Shown one piece after another: positions 9,411 to 17,566 of a stretch of 45,334 nucleotides of DNA (position 1 is the stretch's first letter; each line of letters opens with the position of its first letter). Location of the stretch: the NCBI RefSeq assembly GCF_004799405.1, contig NZ_SSMW01000026.1, positions 1-45,334 on the forward strand. Direction: 5' to 3'. The notes under the pieces are model-generated. The model was given only the letters and a program-made list of their open reading frames with translations. It did not search any database and was not told the DNA's origin. The position numbers and the translations under genes were made by a program. The DNA comes from Bradyrhizobium sp. GTDB lineage: Bacteria > Pseudomonadota > Alphaproteobacteria > Rhizobiales > Xanthobacteraceae.

Positions 9411-10576
9411 GCGCGATCTCCCGAAAACAACCGAACCAGTTTCGGTGCGATCTGATTAAGCGGCAGAACGGCCGCGCAAATGCCCGCATTGGCGGCGGCG
9501 CCCGGCATCCCCCACACCACGCTGGAGGCTTCGTCCTGGGCGATGACGCTGCCGCCGGCCGCCACGATTTCCTTGCCTCCGCGCATGCCGTCCGAGCCCA
9601 TGCCGGTCAGCAGCACCGCGAGGATGCCGCCCTGCCAGACCTCGATCGCGGAGGCGAACAAGGGGTCGACCGCGGGCCTGCAGAAATTGACCGGCGGTCC
9701 GTCGTCGAGCGCGATCGCCGCCTCGGTGCCGTGCCGCACCACGCGCATGTGGCGGCCGCCCGGCGCGAGATAGACCTGCCCGGCTTTGACGGGCTCGCCG
9801 TCAACGGCTTCGTGCACGGGCCGCTGGCTCGAGCGCGCCAGATGCTCGGCGAGGATCGTCGTGAAGGTGGGCGGCATGTGCTGGGTGATGAGCACCGGAA
9901 AGCGATCGATCACGGCGCCGATCTCGGCGACCAGCGCCATCAGCGCCTGCGGACCACCGGTCGACGAGCCGATCAGCAGCGCGCGCGGCGGCTGCGTGCC
10001 GAACGCGCGGCGCAGCAGTTGCGGATGCGCCACCGGAGCCAGCGCCGGCCGGACCGAAGGCTGCCGCGGCCGATCGAGCACAGGCGCCAGCGGAGGGCTC
10101 GATGAGACCGGGACGGCACGGCGGACCTTGGCGCCGAGGTCGCGGATTTTCTGGATGAGATCGTGGCGGAAGGTTTCGGCGGCGGCCGGTTCGCGGGTGC
10201 TTTCGGGCTTCGGGATGTAGTCCGCCGCGCCGAGCGACAGCGCCTTGAAGCTGATCTCGGCGTTGCGGCGGGTCAGGGTCGAGACCATGATGATGATGAG
10301 GTTGCGTTTCTTTGCCAGCAGCAGCGGCAGCGCGGAAATACCGTCGAGTTCCGGCATTTCGATATCGAGCACGGCGACATCGGGATCGACGCGCTCGATC
10401 CGGTTGACGGCGTCGAGGCCGGTGCGCAGCGATGCCGCGACCACCATGTCCGGCTCGGCTTCGATCCAGCGCGAGATCAATCCGCGGATGACGGCGGAAT
10501 CATCGACCACCATCACCCGCAGCGGTTCGTGCCGCGTCGAATTCGAAGTGGAAGAACCTGCCAACGCAATACTCAT
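9407..10576 (-). CDS. cheB: Chemoreceptor methylesterase CheB
   Basis: A 389-residue two-domain protein that demethylates and deamidates chemoreceptors when phosphorylated by CheA. The receiver domain (about 18-135) has [12 protein letters not shown] and phospho-acceptor D71 in [14 protein letters not shown] linker of about 60 residues (Pro/Val/Ala-rich) leads to the methylesterase domain (about 200-385). Its catalytic triad positions are visible: Ser in [13 protein letters not shown], His in [11 protein letters not shown], and Asp in [16 protein letters not shown]. It follows cheY by 83 bases and overlaps cheR by 4 bases. Confidence 0.96.
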   Translation of the reverse strand: MSIALAGSSTSNSTRHEPLRVMVVDDSAVIRGLISRWIEAEPDMVVAASLRTGLDAVNRIERVDPDVAVLDIEMPELDGISALPLLLAKKRNLIIIMVSTLTRRNAEISFKALSLGAADYIPKPESTREPAAAETFRHDLIQKIRDLGAKVRRAVPVSSSPPLAPVLDRPRQPSVRPALAPVAHPQLLRRAFGTQPPRALLIGSSTGGPQALMALVAEIGAVIDRFPVLITQHMPPTFTTILAEHLARSSQRPVHEAVDGEPVKAGQVYLAPGGRHMRVVRHGTEAAIALDDGPPVNFCRPAVDPLFASAIEVWQGGILAVLLTGMGSDGMRGGKEIVAAGGSVIAQDEASSVVWGMPGAAANAGICAAVLPLNQIAPKLVRLFSGDRA

Positions 10577-10659
10577 TACTCACCGGACACGGCTCAAGGC
10601 GGCACACTATTGCAACGACGACGCCGGCGGCTGTCGAGCCGACCGACCCGCAACGACGG

Positions 10660-11025
10660 TCAGATCAGACCGACTTCCTGGAATTTCGCCGTGACGATGT
10701 CCTTGTCGAACGGCTTCATGATGTATTCGTTGGCGCCGGCATGAAGCGCGCGCGCGATGTGCGCGACGTCGTTCTCGGTGGTGCAGAACACTACCTTGGG
10801 CTGGTCCCCGCCGGGCATGCGGCGCAGGTTGCCGAGGAATTCATAGCCGTCCATGATCGGCATGTTCCAGTCGAGCAGGATCGCTTCGGGCAGGCCGCGC
10901 TTGCAGACCTCGAGCGCCTTCTCGCCGTCCTCGGCTTCGACGATCTGGAAATCCAGGCCTTCCAGGATGCGCCGTGCGACTTTTCGAATGACGCTTGAGT
11001 CATCGACAACCAGACATGTTTTCAT
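10660..11025 (-). CDS. cheY: CheY-type response regulator
   Basis: A 121-residue stand-alone receiver that carries the CheA signal to the flagellar motor or acts as a phosphate sink. It has the acidic pair in CLVVDDSSVIRKVARRILEG, phospho-acceptor D52 in AILLDWNMPIMDGYEFL, the T/S switch in VVFCTTENDVAH and lysine in EYIMKPFDKDIVTAKF. There is no output domain. It is the middle gene of chpT-cheA-cheW-cheY-cheB-cheR. Whether it binds FliM cannot be decided from sequence. Confidence 0.94.
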   Translation of the reverse strand: MKTCLVVDDSSVIRKVARRILEGLDFQIVEAEDGEKALEVCKRGLPEAILLDWNMPIMDGYEFLGNLRRMPGGDQPKVVFCTTENDVAHIARALHAGANEYIMKPFDKDIVTAKFQEVGLI

Positions 11026-11095
11026 TTTAGCCTCTGCTTCTTCCCGAAAGGAACGTTTCGATTTCCAGTTTCAATGCACAGCGTTCGACCGATCC

Positions 11096-11587
11096 TCATG
11101 CCGCCGCCGGCATGTCGGGCATGATTTCGAGAACGCGGTCGACGTCGAGCACCACCATCAGCTGACCTTCGAGCCGATGCACGCCGCCGGCGAGCCTGGC
11201 CATGCGGGGATCGAGGTTGACCGGATTGTCCTCGCGGCCGTCGTCGGCAAGCTTGAGCACCTCGCCGATCTGATCGATCAGGAGGCCATAGGATTCGCCG
11301 CGCAGGTCGACGCCGATCGCCATCGGCGGCCTGCCGGCGTCGTTTTTCGGCAAACCGAGACGCGCGCGCATATCCACCACCGTGACGATGCGGCCGCGCA
11401 GGTTGAGAACTCCGGCGATCTCCCCCGGCGACAGCGGCACCCGGGTCAGGCGCTCCGGCATGAACACGTCCTGCACGCGCGAGATCGGCAAGCCGAACAA
11501 CTGTCCGCCGATCACCGCGGTGACATACTCGGAAACGGCGCCCTCGAGGACCTGAACTGTCGTGCTGGTCATGCCGGCCTCCGTCAT
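11096..11587 (-). CDS. cheW: Chemotaxis coupling protein CheW
   Basis: A 163-residue adaptor that links CheA to chemoreceptors. The SH3-like double barrel is recognised by EYVTAVIGGQLFGLPISRVQ, VPLSPGEIAGVLNLRGRIVT and VVDMRARLGLP, then YGLLIDQIGEVLKL. The ATG overlaps the cheA stop by 4 bases (ATGA). A second in-frame ATG five codons in is possible. No chemoreceptor gene is in this window, so the receptors it serves are encoded elsewhere. Confidence 0.95.
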   Translation of the reverse strand: MTEAGMTSTTVQVLEGAVSEYVTAVIGGQLFGLPISRVQDVFMPERLTRVPLSPGEIAGVLNLRGRIVTVVDMRARLGLPKNDAGRPPMAIGVDLRGESYGLLIDQIGEVLKLADDGREDNPVNLDPRMARLAGGVHRLEGQLMVVLDVDRVLEIMPDMPAAA

Positions 11588-14229
11588 GCCGCCACCCGGC
11601 TGATCTCGGCGGTCTGCTCCTTCAGCGCGGCGATCAGGCCGGGACGGTCGAACTTGGCGACGTAGTCGTGGAAGCCCGCAAGCCGTCCGCGCTCGATCGC
11701 CGCCGGCGATACCATCGAGGACAATGCGATGATCGGCATCGCGCTCAGGTGCTGATCGGCGCGGATGGTCTCGGCAAATTCGAAGCCGTCCATGTCGGGC
11801 ATTTCGATGTCGGTCAGCACCACGTCGAACGCCTGGCCCGACCGCAGCGCCAGCAGGCCTTCTTGCGCGCTGGGGGCGACCCGCACCCGATAGCCCGCCG
11901 CCTTCAGGACCGGCGCCAGCATGTTGCGGAAGAACGCGGAGTCGTCGACCAGCAGCACCGATTGCGCCGATAGCGAGGGCCGCATCTCCTTGCGGCTGAA
12001 CCAGTCGGCGAATGCCATCGGGAGGAAGTGGCCGACGTCGATCACTTCGGTGGCCTGGCCCTTGATCACGGCGGAGCCGAGAATGCCGTCACTGGTGCCT
12101 GCGACCTCGATGTCGAGCCGTTCCTCGACGATGTCGATGATCTCGTCGACCACCAGCCCCATCGAACGGCCGTCATCGGCGAACACCAGGATCGGCTGGG
12201 TATCCGAGGCGCCGACGCTGACGCCGTTCATCTGCACCAGCGGCATCAGCCGATCGCGGTATTGCACCATGTAGCGGCCGTTGGAGAGCTCGATCTTGTC
12301 GGTGGCGATCTCTTCCAGCCGCGTCACCAGTCCCAACGGCACCGCCTTGGGTTGTTCGCTGCCGGCGCGGAACACCAGCAGCGAGGTCAATTGTTCGGCG
12401 GCGCCGGCGCGCATCGCCGCGTTCTCATCGGCGATTTCGTGACTGACGGCGACCGAGGTCCCGAGCGCTTTCGCAATGCCGTTGGGATCGATGATCATGA
12501 TGACGGCGCCGTCGCCGAGGATGGTGCTGCCGGAGAACATCTCGATGTGACGCAGCTTGGTCGACATCGGCTTGACCACGATTTCCTCGGTGTGGAACAC
12601 GCCGTCGACCACGATGCCGAAGGTCTGGCTGCCGACCTGCGTCACCACGATGAAGCCGTTCTCCGGATCGGTGGAGGTGCCGTCGCCGATCTTGAGCAGC
12701 TTCTTCAGGTGCATCAGCGGCAGCAGCTTGTTGCGCAGGCGCAATACCGCAGTGTCCTTGATGCGCTCGATCCGGTGTTCGGAGTTGGCGCGCGCCCGCA
12801 CCAGTTCGACCACCGCCAGTTGGGGGATCGCAAAGCGGTCGCCGCCGGCTTCCACAATCAGCGCCGAGACGATGGCAAGCGTCAGCGGGATCTTGACGGT
12901 GACGCTGGAGCCTTCGCCGGCCACGGACTTGACGTCGATGGTGCCGCCGATCTGGTCGATATTGGTGCGCACCACGTCCATGCCGACGCCGCGGCCGGAT
13001 ACGCTGGTGACGGCGGCCGCCGTCGAAAAGCCCGGCGCGAAGATGAATTTGTGGATCTGCGCTTCCGTCATCTTCTCGAGTTCGGCCTCGCTGACCAGAC
13101 CGTTGGCGAGCGCCTTGGCCTTGATGCGCTCGGTATTCATCCCGCGGCCGTTGTCGGCGATGCAGATGATGATGTGGCCGCCCTCATGATAGGCAGAGAG
13201 CCGGATGGTGCCCTGCTCGGACTTGCCGGCGGCCAGCCGTTCGGCCGGCGTCTCCAGCCCGTGATCGGCCGAGTTGCGCACCATATGCGTCAAGGGATCC
13301 TTGATCAGGTCGAGCACCTGGCGGTCGAGCTCAGTGTCGGCGCCGTGCATCTCCAGTTCGATCTGCTTGCCGAGTTCGCCGGAGAGGTCGCGCACGATCC
13401 GCGGCAGCTTCTGCCAGGCGTTGCCGATCGGCTGCATCCGCGTCTTCATGACGCCTTCCTGCAACTCGGCGGTGACGTTCGACAACCGCTGCAGCGGCAC
13501 CTTGAATTCGGTGTCCTCGTTGCGGCGGCTGATTTCGAGAAGCTGATTGCGGGTCAGAACCAGCTCCGACACCATCGTCATCAGGTGTTCCAGCGTATCC
13601 ACATTGACCCGGATCGACTGGTTGGCGACGCGGTCGGCATCGGAGGTCTCCGGCTCGGCAAAGGCTTTCTTCGCAGCCGGCTTTGCCGCTTTCGGCGCCG
13701 GCGGCGGCGCCACCTCGCTCGCGGTCGCGCGAAACGCGTGCTCCAGTTCATCCAGCGACACTTCGCCGGGGCGCAATCGCCGCTCCAGTACCTGCGGCAC
13801 CAAGGTGCCCTGCTCGATCGCGGGCTGAACGGGCGCCGCGGCCATCGCCTGCATCCCGCGCTCGACCGTTTGATGCAGCTCGACGATCAGGTCCTGATCG
13901 GTGCCATCGGGTTCGGCCTGGGTTGCCTCAAGCCCTGCGAGAATTTCCTTGATGCGGTCGATGCTGTTCAGGATCAGCGTGACCGCTTCGCCGGTCACCG
14001 GCATGCCGTCGCGAAATTTGCCCATCAGCGTTTCGGCGGCATGCGCCAGCGCCTCAAGACGCGGCAGGCCGAGGAAGCCGCAGGTGCCCTTGATGGTGTG
14101 AACCAGGCGAAAGATATTGTCGAGAATCCTGGCGTTGTTCGGATCCTGCTCGAACCGTACCAGCTGATTGTCGACCGTATCCAGGCTCTCGCTGGTTTCC
14201 GTCAGGAACTCCCGTAACAGATCATCCAT
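11584..14229 (-). CDS. cheA: Hybrid chemotaxis histidine kinase CheA with C-terminal receiver
   Basis: An 881-residue cytoplasmic kinase. Domains in order: Hpt/P1 with phospho-His H44 in RLVHTIKGTCGFLG; a Pro/Ala-rich linker; the P3 dimerisation helices (about 225-300); the HATPase with N-box HMVRNSADHGLE and GRGMNTERIKAKALANGLV; a CheW-like P5 domain; a second CheW-like segment (SLLVFRAGSEQPKAVPLGLV); and a C-terminal receiver (about 755-875; VLLVDDSAFFRNMLAPVLKA, VVLTDIEMPDMDGFEFAETI). A CheA-receiver fusion is common in alphaproteobacteria. The ATG at 14229 begins the Hpt with MDDLLREFLTETSESLDT; an upstream in-frame ATG adds 24 unrelated residues. A near-consensus CtrA site lies about 160 bases upstream. 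Confidence 0.96.
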   Translation of the reverse strand: MDDLLREFLTETSESLDTVDNQLVRFEQDPNNARILDNIFRLVHTIKGTCGFLGLPRLEALAHAAETLMGKFRDGMPVTGEAVTLILNSIDRIKEILAGLEATQAEPDGTDQDLIVELHQTVERGMQAMAAAPVQPAIEQGTLVPQVLERRLRPGEVSLDELEHAFRATASEVAPPPAPKAAKPAAKKAFAEPETSDADRVANQSIRVNVDTLEHLMTMVSELVLTRNQLLEISRRNEDTEFKVPLQRLSNVTAELQEGVMKTRMQPIGNAWQKLPRIVRDLSGELGKQIELEMHGADTELDRQVLDLIKDPLTHMVRNSADHGLETPAERLAAGKSEQGTIRLSAYHEGGHIIICIADNGRGMNTERIKAKALANGLVSEAELEKMTEAQIHKFIFAPGFSTAAAVTSVSGRGVGMDVVRTNIDQIGGTIDVKSVAGEGSSVTVKIPLTLAIVSALIVEAGGDRFAIPQLAVVELVRARANSEHRIERIKDTAVLRLRNKLLPLMHLKKLLKIGDGTSTDPENGFIVVTQVGSQTFGIVVDGVFHTEEIVVKPMSTKLRHIEMFSGSTILGDGAVIMIIDPNGIAKALGTSVAVSHEIADENAAMRAGAAEQLTSLLVFRAGSEQPKAVPLGLVTRLEEIATDKIELSNGRYMVQYRDRLMPLVQMNGVSVGASDTQPILVFADDGRSMGLVVDEIIDIVEERLDIEVAGTSDGILGSAVIKGQATEVIDVGHFLPMAFADWFSRKEMRPSLSAQSVLLVDDSAFFRNMLAPVLKAAGYRVRVAPSAQEGLLALRSGQAFDVVLTDIEMPDMDGFEFAETIRADQHLSAMPIIALSSMVSPAAIERGRLAGFHDYVAKFDRPGLIAALKEQTAEISRVAA

Positions 14230-14385
14230 GAACCAGGCCTTCGAACGCGAGGGGCACGCGACTTCGACGCGCCTTTTCGAGTTCGGCCAGCATCTCCGCA
14301 AAGGGTTTAATAATGGTTGAGTAATTGGAAAAGAACGGTCTCAACAAAGAGATAAGACGGCTTCACCGAATCCGGGAGCCTGCAA

Positions 14386-14404
14386 TAAACCGTTGCTTAA
14401 CCAT
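14386..14404. promoter_or_regulatory. Candidate CtrA site upstream of cheA
   Basis: TAAA, seven bases, then TTAACCAT: one mismatch from TTAA-N7-TTAACC, with the exact TTAACCAT half-site at 14397-14404. A GAATC (GANTC) site lies at 14368. The site is in the 199-base gap between the chpT stop and the cheA start, about 160-175 bases before cheA. This suggests a separate cheA promoter responding to CtrA; binding is inferred. Confidence 0.45.
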
Positions 14405-14428
14405 GTTTTGTGGGAAAGCCCCGCGCGG

Positions 14429-15076
14429 TCAGGAAGCGGTCACCACCACCGCATCGCCGTCGGACGCCAGCGCCACCTGCAACCCGCAGGCCTGGGCCAA
14501 AAGCCGCGTGTAATAAGGCTGCACCGCATGGGCATCGACCCCTCCGCCGTGAGCCTCGCTCAGGAGATCGGCGATATTTTGCGGCAGGCGGGCGTTGAGC
14601 CCGCTGGCGGTGACGCGAAAGCCGAGCGCTTCGCCCTCGCCGATCGGATCGACCGTGAGCACGCCGCCGCGCGGTATGGTCTGCTGCGCGATCACCAGCA
14701 TGTTCAGGAGCAGCTTGACCCGGTTTTTCGCCAGCAGCACCCGCGGCAAATTCCACACGATCGTGGTCTTGCCGTCCTCGATATGACCGCGCGCCATGGT
14801 CTGCGCATCGCCGAGGTCGATCTGCGCGCCGGATGAGCCCGCCGCCCCGAACGCCAGCCGGCAGAACTGCAATCGGGCCGAGGCGGTCTTGGCGCTTTTG
14901 CGGATCAGATCGAGAGCAAATTCACGATCGTCCGGCTTGGGATTGTCGTCGAGCACCTCAAGCCCATTGACGATGGCGCCGACCGGACTGATGAGATCGT
15001 GGCAAACCCGCGAACACAACAACGCCGCCAATTCGAGAGCATCGGGGGCGGGACCGGGAGACGAGGTGCCAGACAT
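14429..15076 (-). CDS. chpT: Histidine phosphotransferase ChpT
   Basis: ChpT relays phosphate from the hybrid kinase CckA to CtrA and CpdR. The 215-residue protein has the family's dimeric histidine-kinase-like fold: a first helix with the phospho-His H26 in ALLCSRVCHDLISPVGAIVN, a second helix ([20 protein letters not shown]), and a degenerate ATPase-like domain ending in a conserved C-terminus (HAVQPYYTRLLAQACGLQVA). No functional ATP-binding G-boxes are visible, as expected. The ATG at 15076 (MSGTSSPG) fits the family; upstream in-frame sequence reads into the opposite-strand cysQ gene. It precedes cheA on the same strand by 199 bases and is divergent from cysQ. Confidence 0.85.
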   Translation of the reverse strand: MSGTSSPGPAPDALELAALLCSRVCHDLISPVGAIVNGLEVLDDNPKPDDREFALDLIRKSAKTASARLQFCRLAFGAAGSSGAQIDLGDAQTMARGHIEDGKTTIVWNLPRVLLAKNRVKLLLNMLVIAQQTIPRGGVLTVDPIGEGEALGFRVTASGLNARLPQNIADLLSEAHGGGVDAHAVQPYYTRLLAQACGLQVALASDGDAVVVTAS

Positions 15077-15206
15077 CAAATGTTCCCTGAAATCCGCGAA
15101 AGCGCGTACACGACGAATCACGCATGCTGGCTGGCTTGATACACTGCGGACGCATGGACTGCCAACACAGGCGGGACACGCAAAGGCCACCAATCGGAAG
15201 GACGGT

Positions 15207-15238
15207 GTGGATATGAGGCTTGGTGGATATGAGGCTTG
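15207..15238. repeat. 16-bp tandem duplication at the cysQ ribosome site
   Basis: GTGGATATGAGGCTTG occurs twice in perfect tandem (15207-15222 and 15223-15238), just before the cysQ start. Each copy carries GAGG, so the ribosome site region is duplicated and only the second is at usable distance from the ATG at 15242. Confidence 0.9.
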
Positions 15239-15241
15239 CCG

Positions 15242-16060
15242 ATGAATGAGGCAGGTTCGCCGGAACCGGCGATCGATCGCGATCGCGCGGCCGCGCTGAT
15301 CGAGCCCCTGACCGATCTGGTGGTCCAGGCCGGCGCCGCCATTCTGGCAGTCAACCGCGCCGCCATGCAGGTCGACGGCAAGGTCGACGGCTCTCCGGTG
15401 ACGGAAGCGGACCTGGCCGCCGACCGGATCATCGCCGAAGCTCTGGCGCGGCTCGTTCCAAACATCCCGGCCATCTCCGAGGAGCGCGTTCACCTGGCGA
15501 AACCGCCTTACGACGGCGGTTTCTTTCTGATCGATCCGCTCGACGGTACCAAGGAGTTTGTCGCCGGCCGCGGCGAATTCACGGTCAACCTGGCGCTAGT
15601 GGTGAACGGCGCGCCGCTGCTCGGCATCATCGGCGCGCCGGCGCTCGGATTGATATGGCGCGGGCTGGTCGGCCGCGGGGCGGAACGGCTTGCGGCGGGA
15701 AAACCCGAGCCGATCCATACCCGCACTATCCCGCCGCGCGGCGATCCCTGGATCGCAGCCGTCAGCCGCTCGCATGGCGATGCCAGGACCGAAGCCTTCA
15801 TCGAAGAGCGGCCCGGCGCCGTCAGGCAGACGCTCGGCTCGGCGTTGAAATTCGGCCGGGTGGCCGAAGGCCGTGCCGATATCTATCCCCGCCTCGCGCC
15901 CACTTGCGAATGGGACATCGCCGCGGGCCACGCCATCGTCACCGCCGCCGGCGGCAAGGTCACCGACAGCCACGGCGCGCCATTGCATTTTGGCTCGGGG
16001 CGAAAGGATTTTATCGTCCCGGAATTCATCGCCTGGGGTGATCCAGCGGCGGCGGGCTGA
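15242..16060 (+). CDS. cysQ: 3'(2'),5'-bisphosphate nucleotidase CysQ
   Basis: A Mg-dependent phosphatase of the inositol monophosphatase superfamily that removes the 3' phosphate from PAP/PAPS made in sulfate assimilation. The 272-residue protein has the metal-binding motifs SPVTEADLAADRII, the glutamates in ISEER, and FFLIDPLDGTKEFVAGRGEF, plus the C-terminal signature APTCEWDIAAGHAIVTAAGG. GTKEF and the length fit CysQ better than SuhB. The ATG at 15242 has GAGG 8 bases upstream; a TTG two codons earlier is less likely. It is divergent from chpT and convergent with the YHS-protein gene 10 bases past its stop. Related inositol phosphatases cannot be fully excluded. Confidence 0.88.
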   Translation: MNEAGSPEPAIDRDRAAALIEPLTDLVVQAGAAILAVNRAAMQVDGKVDGSPVTEADLAADRIIAEALARLVPNIPAISEERVHLAKPPYDGGFFLIDPLDGTKEFVAGRGEFTVNLALVVNGAPLLGIIGAPALGLIWRGLVGRGAERLAAGKPEPIHTRTIPPRGDPWIAAVSRSHGDARTEAFIEERPGAVRQTLGSALKFGRVAEGRADIYPRLAPTCEWDIAAGHAIVTAAGGKVTDSHGAPLHFGSGRKDFIVPEFIAWGDPAAAG

Positions 16061-16070
16061 ACGCTTGGGC

Positions 16071-16655
16071 CTACTGCGCCAGCGTTTGCTCCAGTTCCGG
16101 CCAGCGCTGCCTGGCTTCCCGCAACGCGGCGACCGGATCGGCGGCAAAGGCATCGCGGTTCTGTTCGCGGCCGAACAGATACAGCCGCTCGCCCGACACC
16201 AGCCAGAACCGGGGGTTGCCGGCAAAGGCGACGCCACGCGCCAGGTCGATCGGGTCGTAGCCGCCGAACTGCGGGCCGTAAATATCGGGATGGGCGACAA
16301 AGGCATCGCGGTTGCTGGCGTTGCGGAAGCGCCAGACCGCTCCGGCCTGCGACGCCTCGAGGTCCGGCAGTCCGAGCATCGGGCGGCCGTCGGTGAAATA
16401 GGCGACGGGATCGAAGCCCTCGATGGCCAGGCCCGAGGAGTGGTTGACCACCACCCGCTCGGTGGTCGAGGCCTCGGCCGCAACCTCGGGGCAGGCCAGC
16501 AGACCCAAGCCTGCTGCTGCAAGACTTACCCATCCAAGGCTCGCCAACAGCCTTGCCCACGGCGCGATCAAGGCTATTCCGGGGCGAACGCCGATTCGAT
16601 CGCGGCCGCCGTTTCTTTCCTGCCGTTGTGCCGTCATAGTTGATGCGGATAACAT
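16071..16655 (-). CDS. Secreted YHS-domain protein
   Basis: A 194-residue protein with an N-terminal hydrophobic segment (ASLGWVSLAAAGLGLLACPE), likely a signal peptide or lipoprotein-like anchor, followed by a YHS-like domain. Typical strings are LAIEGFDPVAYFTDGRPMLG, AVWRFRNASNRDAFVAHPD and YGPQFGGYDPIDLARGVAFA. YHS domains are small folds often linked to metal handling, but the ligand here is unknown. The C-terminal part (NRDAFAADPVAALREARQRW) is the usual tail of this secreted family. ATG codons at 16655 and 16637 are both possible starts; neither has a strong ribosome site. It is divergent from eipA. Confidence 0.78.
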   Translation of the reverse strand: MLSASTMTAQRQERNGGRDRIGVRPGIALIAPWARLLASLGWVSLAAAGLGLLACPEVAAEASTTERVVVNHSSGLAIEGFDPVAYFTDGRPMLGLPDLEASQAGAVWRFRNASNRDAFVAHPDIYGPQFGGYDPIDLARGVAFAGNPRFWLVSGERLYLFGREQNRDAFAADPVAALREARQRWPELEQTLAQ

Positions 16656-16749
16656 CCGAGTCGGGGACGATGGCCGCTAACTTACAACCGTGCTTGTTGG
16701 CATCCGGTTAAGGCGGGCGGCCAGGATTTTAATACCCAGGGGTACTTTC

Positions 16750-17412
16750 ATGATTTTCGCCTCACGCCTTGCAGCGGTGACGCTCGTCGCGCTGACGTGC
16801 GGGACCGTGCCCGCGCTCGCGCAGCAACCGCCGCCGACGCAGCCGCCGCCCATGCCACCGCAGCCGCAAATGCAGCCGCAAATACAGCCGGCGCCACAGC
16901 CTCCTCCGCCGCAACGCCAGCCCAGCGCCAGCACCTTCGGCCCGGACGAGTTGACCAACGCCGGACACCGGTTCTTCGGCAACGTCTCGCGCGGCCTTGC
17001 TTCGGTGATCGAGCGCGCGGTCAGCCAATGGGGCCTGCCGAACGGTTACGTCCTCGGCGAAGAAGGCTCGGGCGCGTTCGTGGCCGGCTTGCGATACGGC
17101 GAAGGCACCCTCTACACCAAGAATGCCGGCGATTTGCGGGTCTACTGGCAGGGTCCGTCGGTCGGCTTCGACTGGGGCGGCGACGGCGCCCGCACCATGA
17201 CGCTGGTCTACAACCTTCCCGCCACCAGTGCGATCTACCAGCGCTTCGTCGGCATCGACGGTTCCGCCTATATTATCGGCGGCTTCGGGATGACCGCGCT
17301 GACCGCCAACAACATCGTGCTGGTGCCGATCCGTTCCGGCATCGGCCTGCGCCTTGGGGCCAATATCGGCTACCTCAAATATACCCCGCGCGCGACCTGG
17401 AACCCGTTTTGA
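16750..17412 (+). CDS. eipA: EipA / DUF1134 envelope integrity protein
   Basis: A 220-residue periplasmic protein. Signal peptide MIFASRLAAVTLVALTCGTV with cleavage after ALA; then a Pro/Gln-rich low-complexity linker (about residues 25-60); then the DUF1134 domain, seen in FFGNVSRGLASVIERAVSQW, GYVLGEEGSGAFVAGLRYGE, VYWQGPSVGFDWGGDGARTM and SAYIIGGFGMTALTANNIVL. In Brucella the homologue EipA supports cell-envelope integrity and is reported to be under CtrA control. No good CtrA motif is visible directly upstream here, although a GAGTC site lies about 90 bases before the start. The start at 16750 places the signal peptide correctly. Confidence 0.87.
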   Translation: MIFASRLAAVTLVALTCGTVPALAQQPPPTQPPPMPPQPQMQPQIQPAPQPPPPQRQPSASTFGPDELTNAGHRFFGNVSRGLASVIERAVSQWGLPNGYVLGEEGSGAFVAGLRYGEGTLYTKNAGDLRVYWQGPSVGFDWGGDGARTMTLVYNLPATSAIYQRFVGIDGSAYIIGGFGMTALTANNIVLVPIRSGIGLRLGANIGYLKYTPRATWNPF

Positions 17413-17566
17413 TCCGCCTTTCGTTTGAGCAACCGGGGCCCGCTTTTCCCTGATCGTGCTGCCGGTCACAGATTCACGTTAACGCGGCATTGGGCTGGCC
17501 TTTTCCCCGCCCGCCATGGCATTGTAGCGTAGGTGATCCGGCGTTTTCCTGTGAGGAGTAAGGTTT

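Noticed and set aside
12028..14217. 729-residue open frame on the plus strand opposite cheA
   Set aside because: It is the His/Arg/Asp-rich antisense shadow of the high-GC cheA gene; no ribosome site or domain, while cheA on the other strand is unmistakable.
16640..16750. CtrA site upstream of eipA, expected from Brucella
   Set aside because: Two TTAA elements are present but their spacing (N17) does not match TTAA-N7-TTAA.
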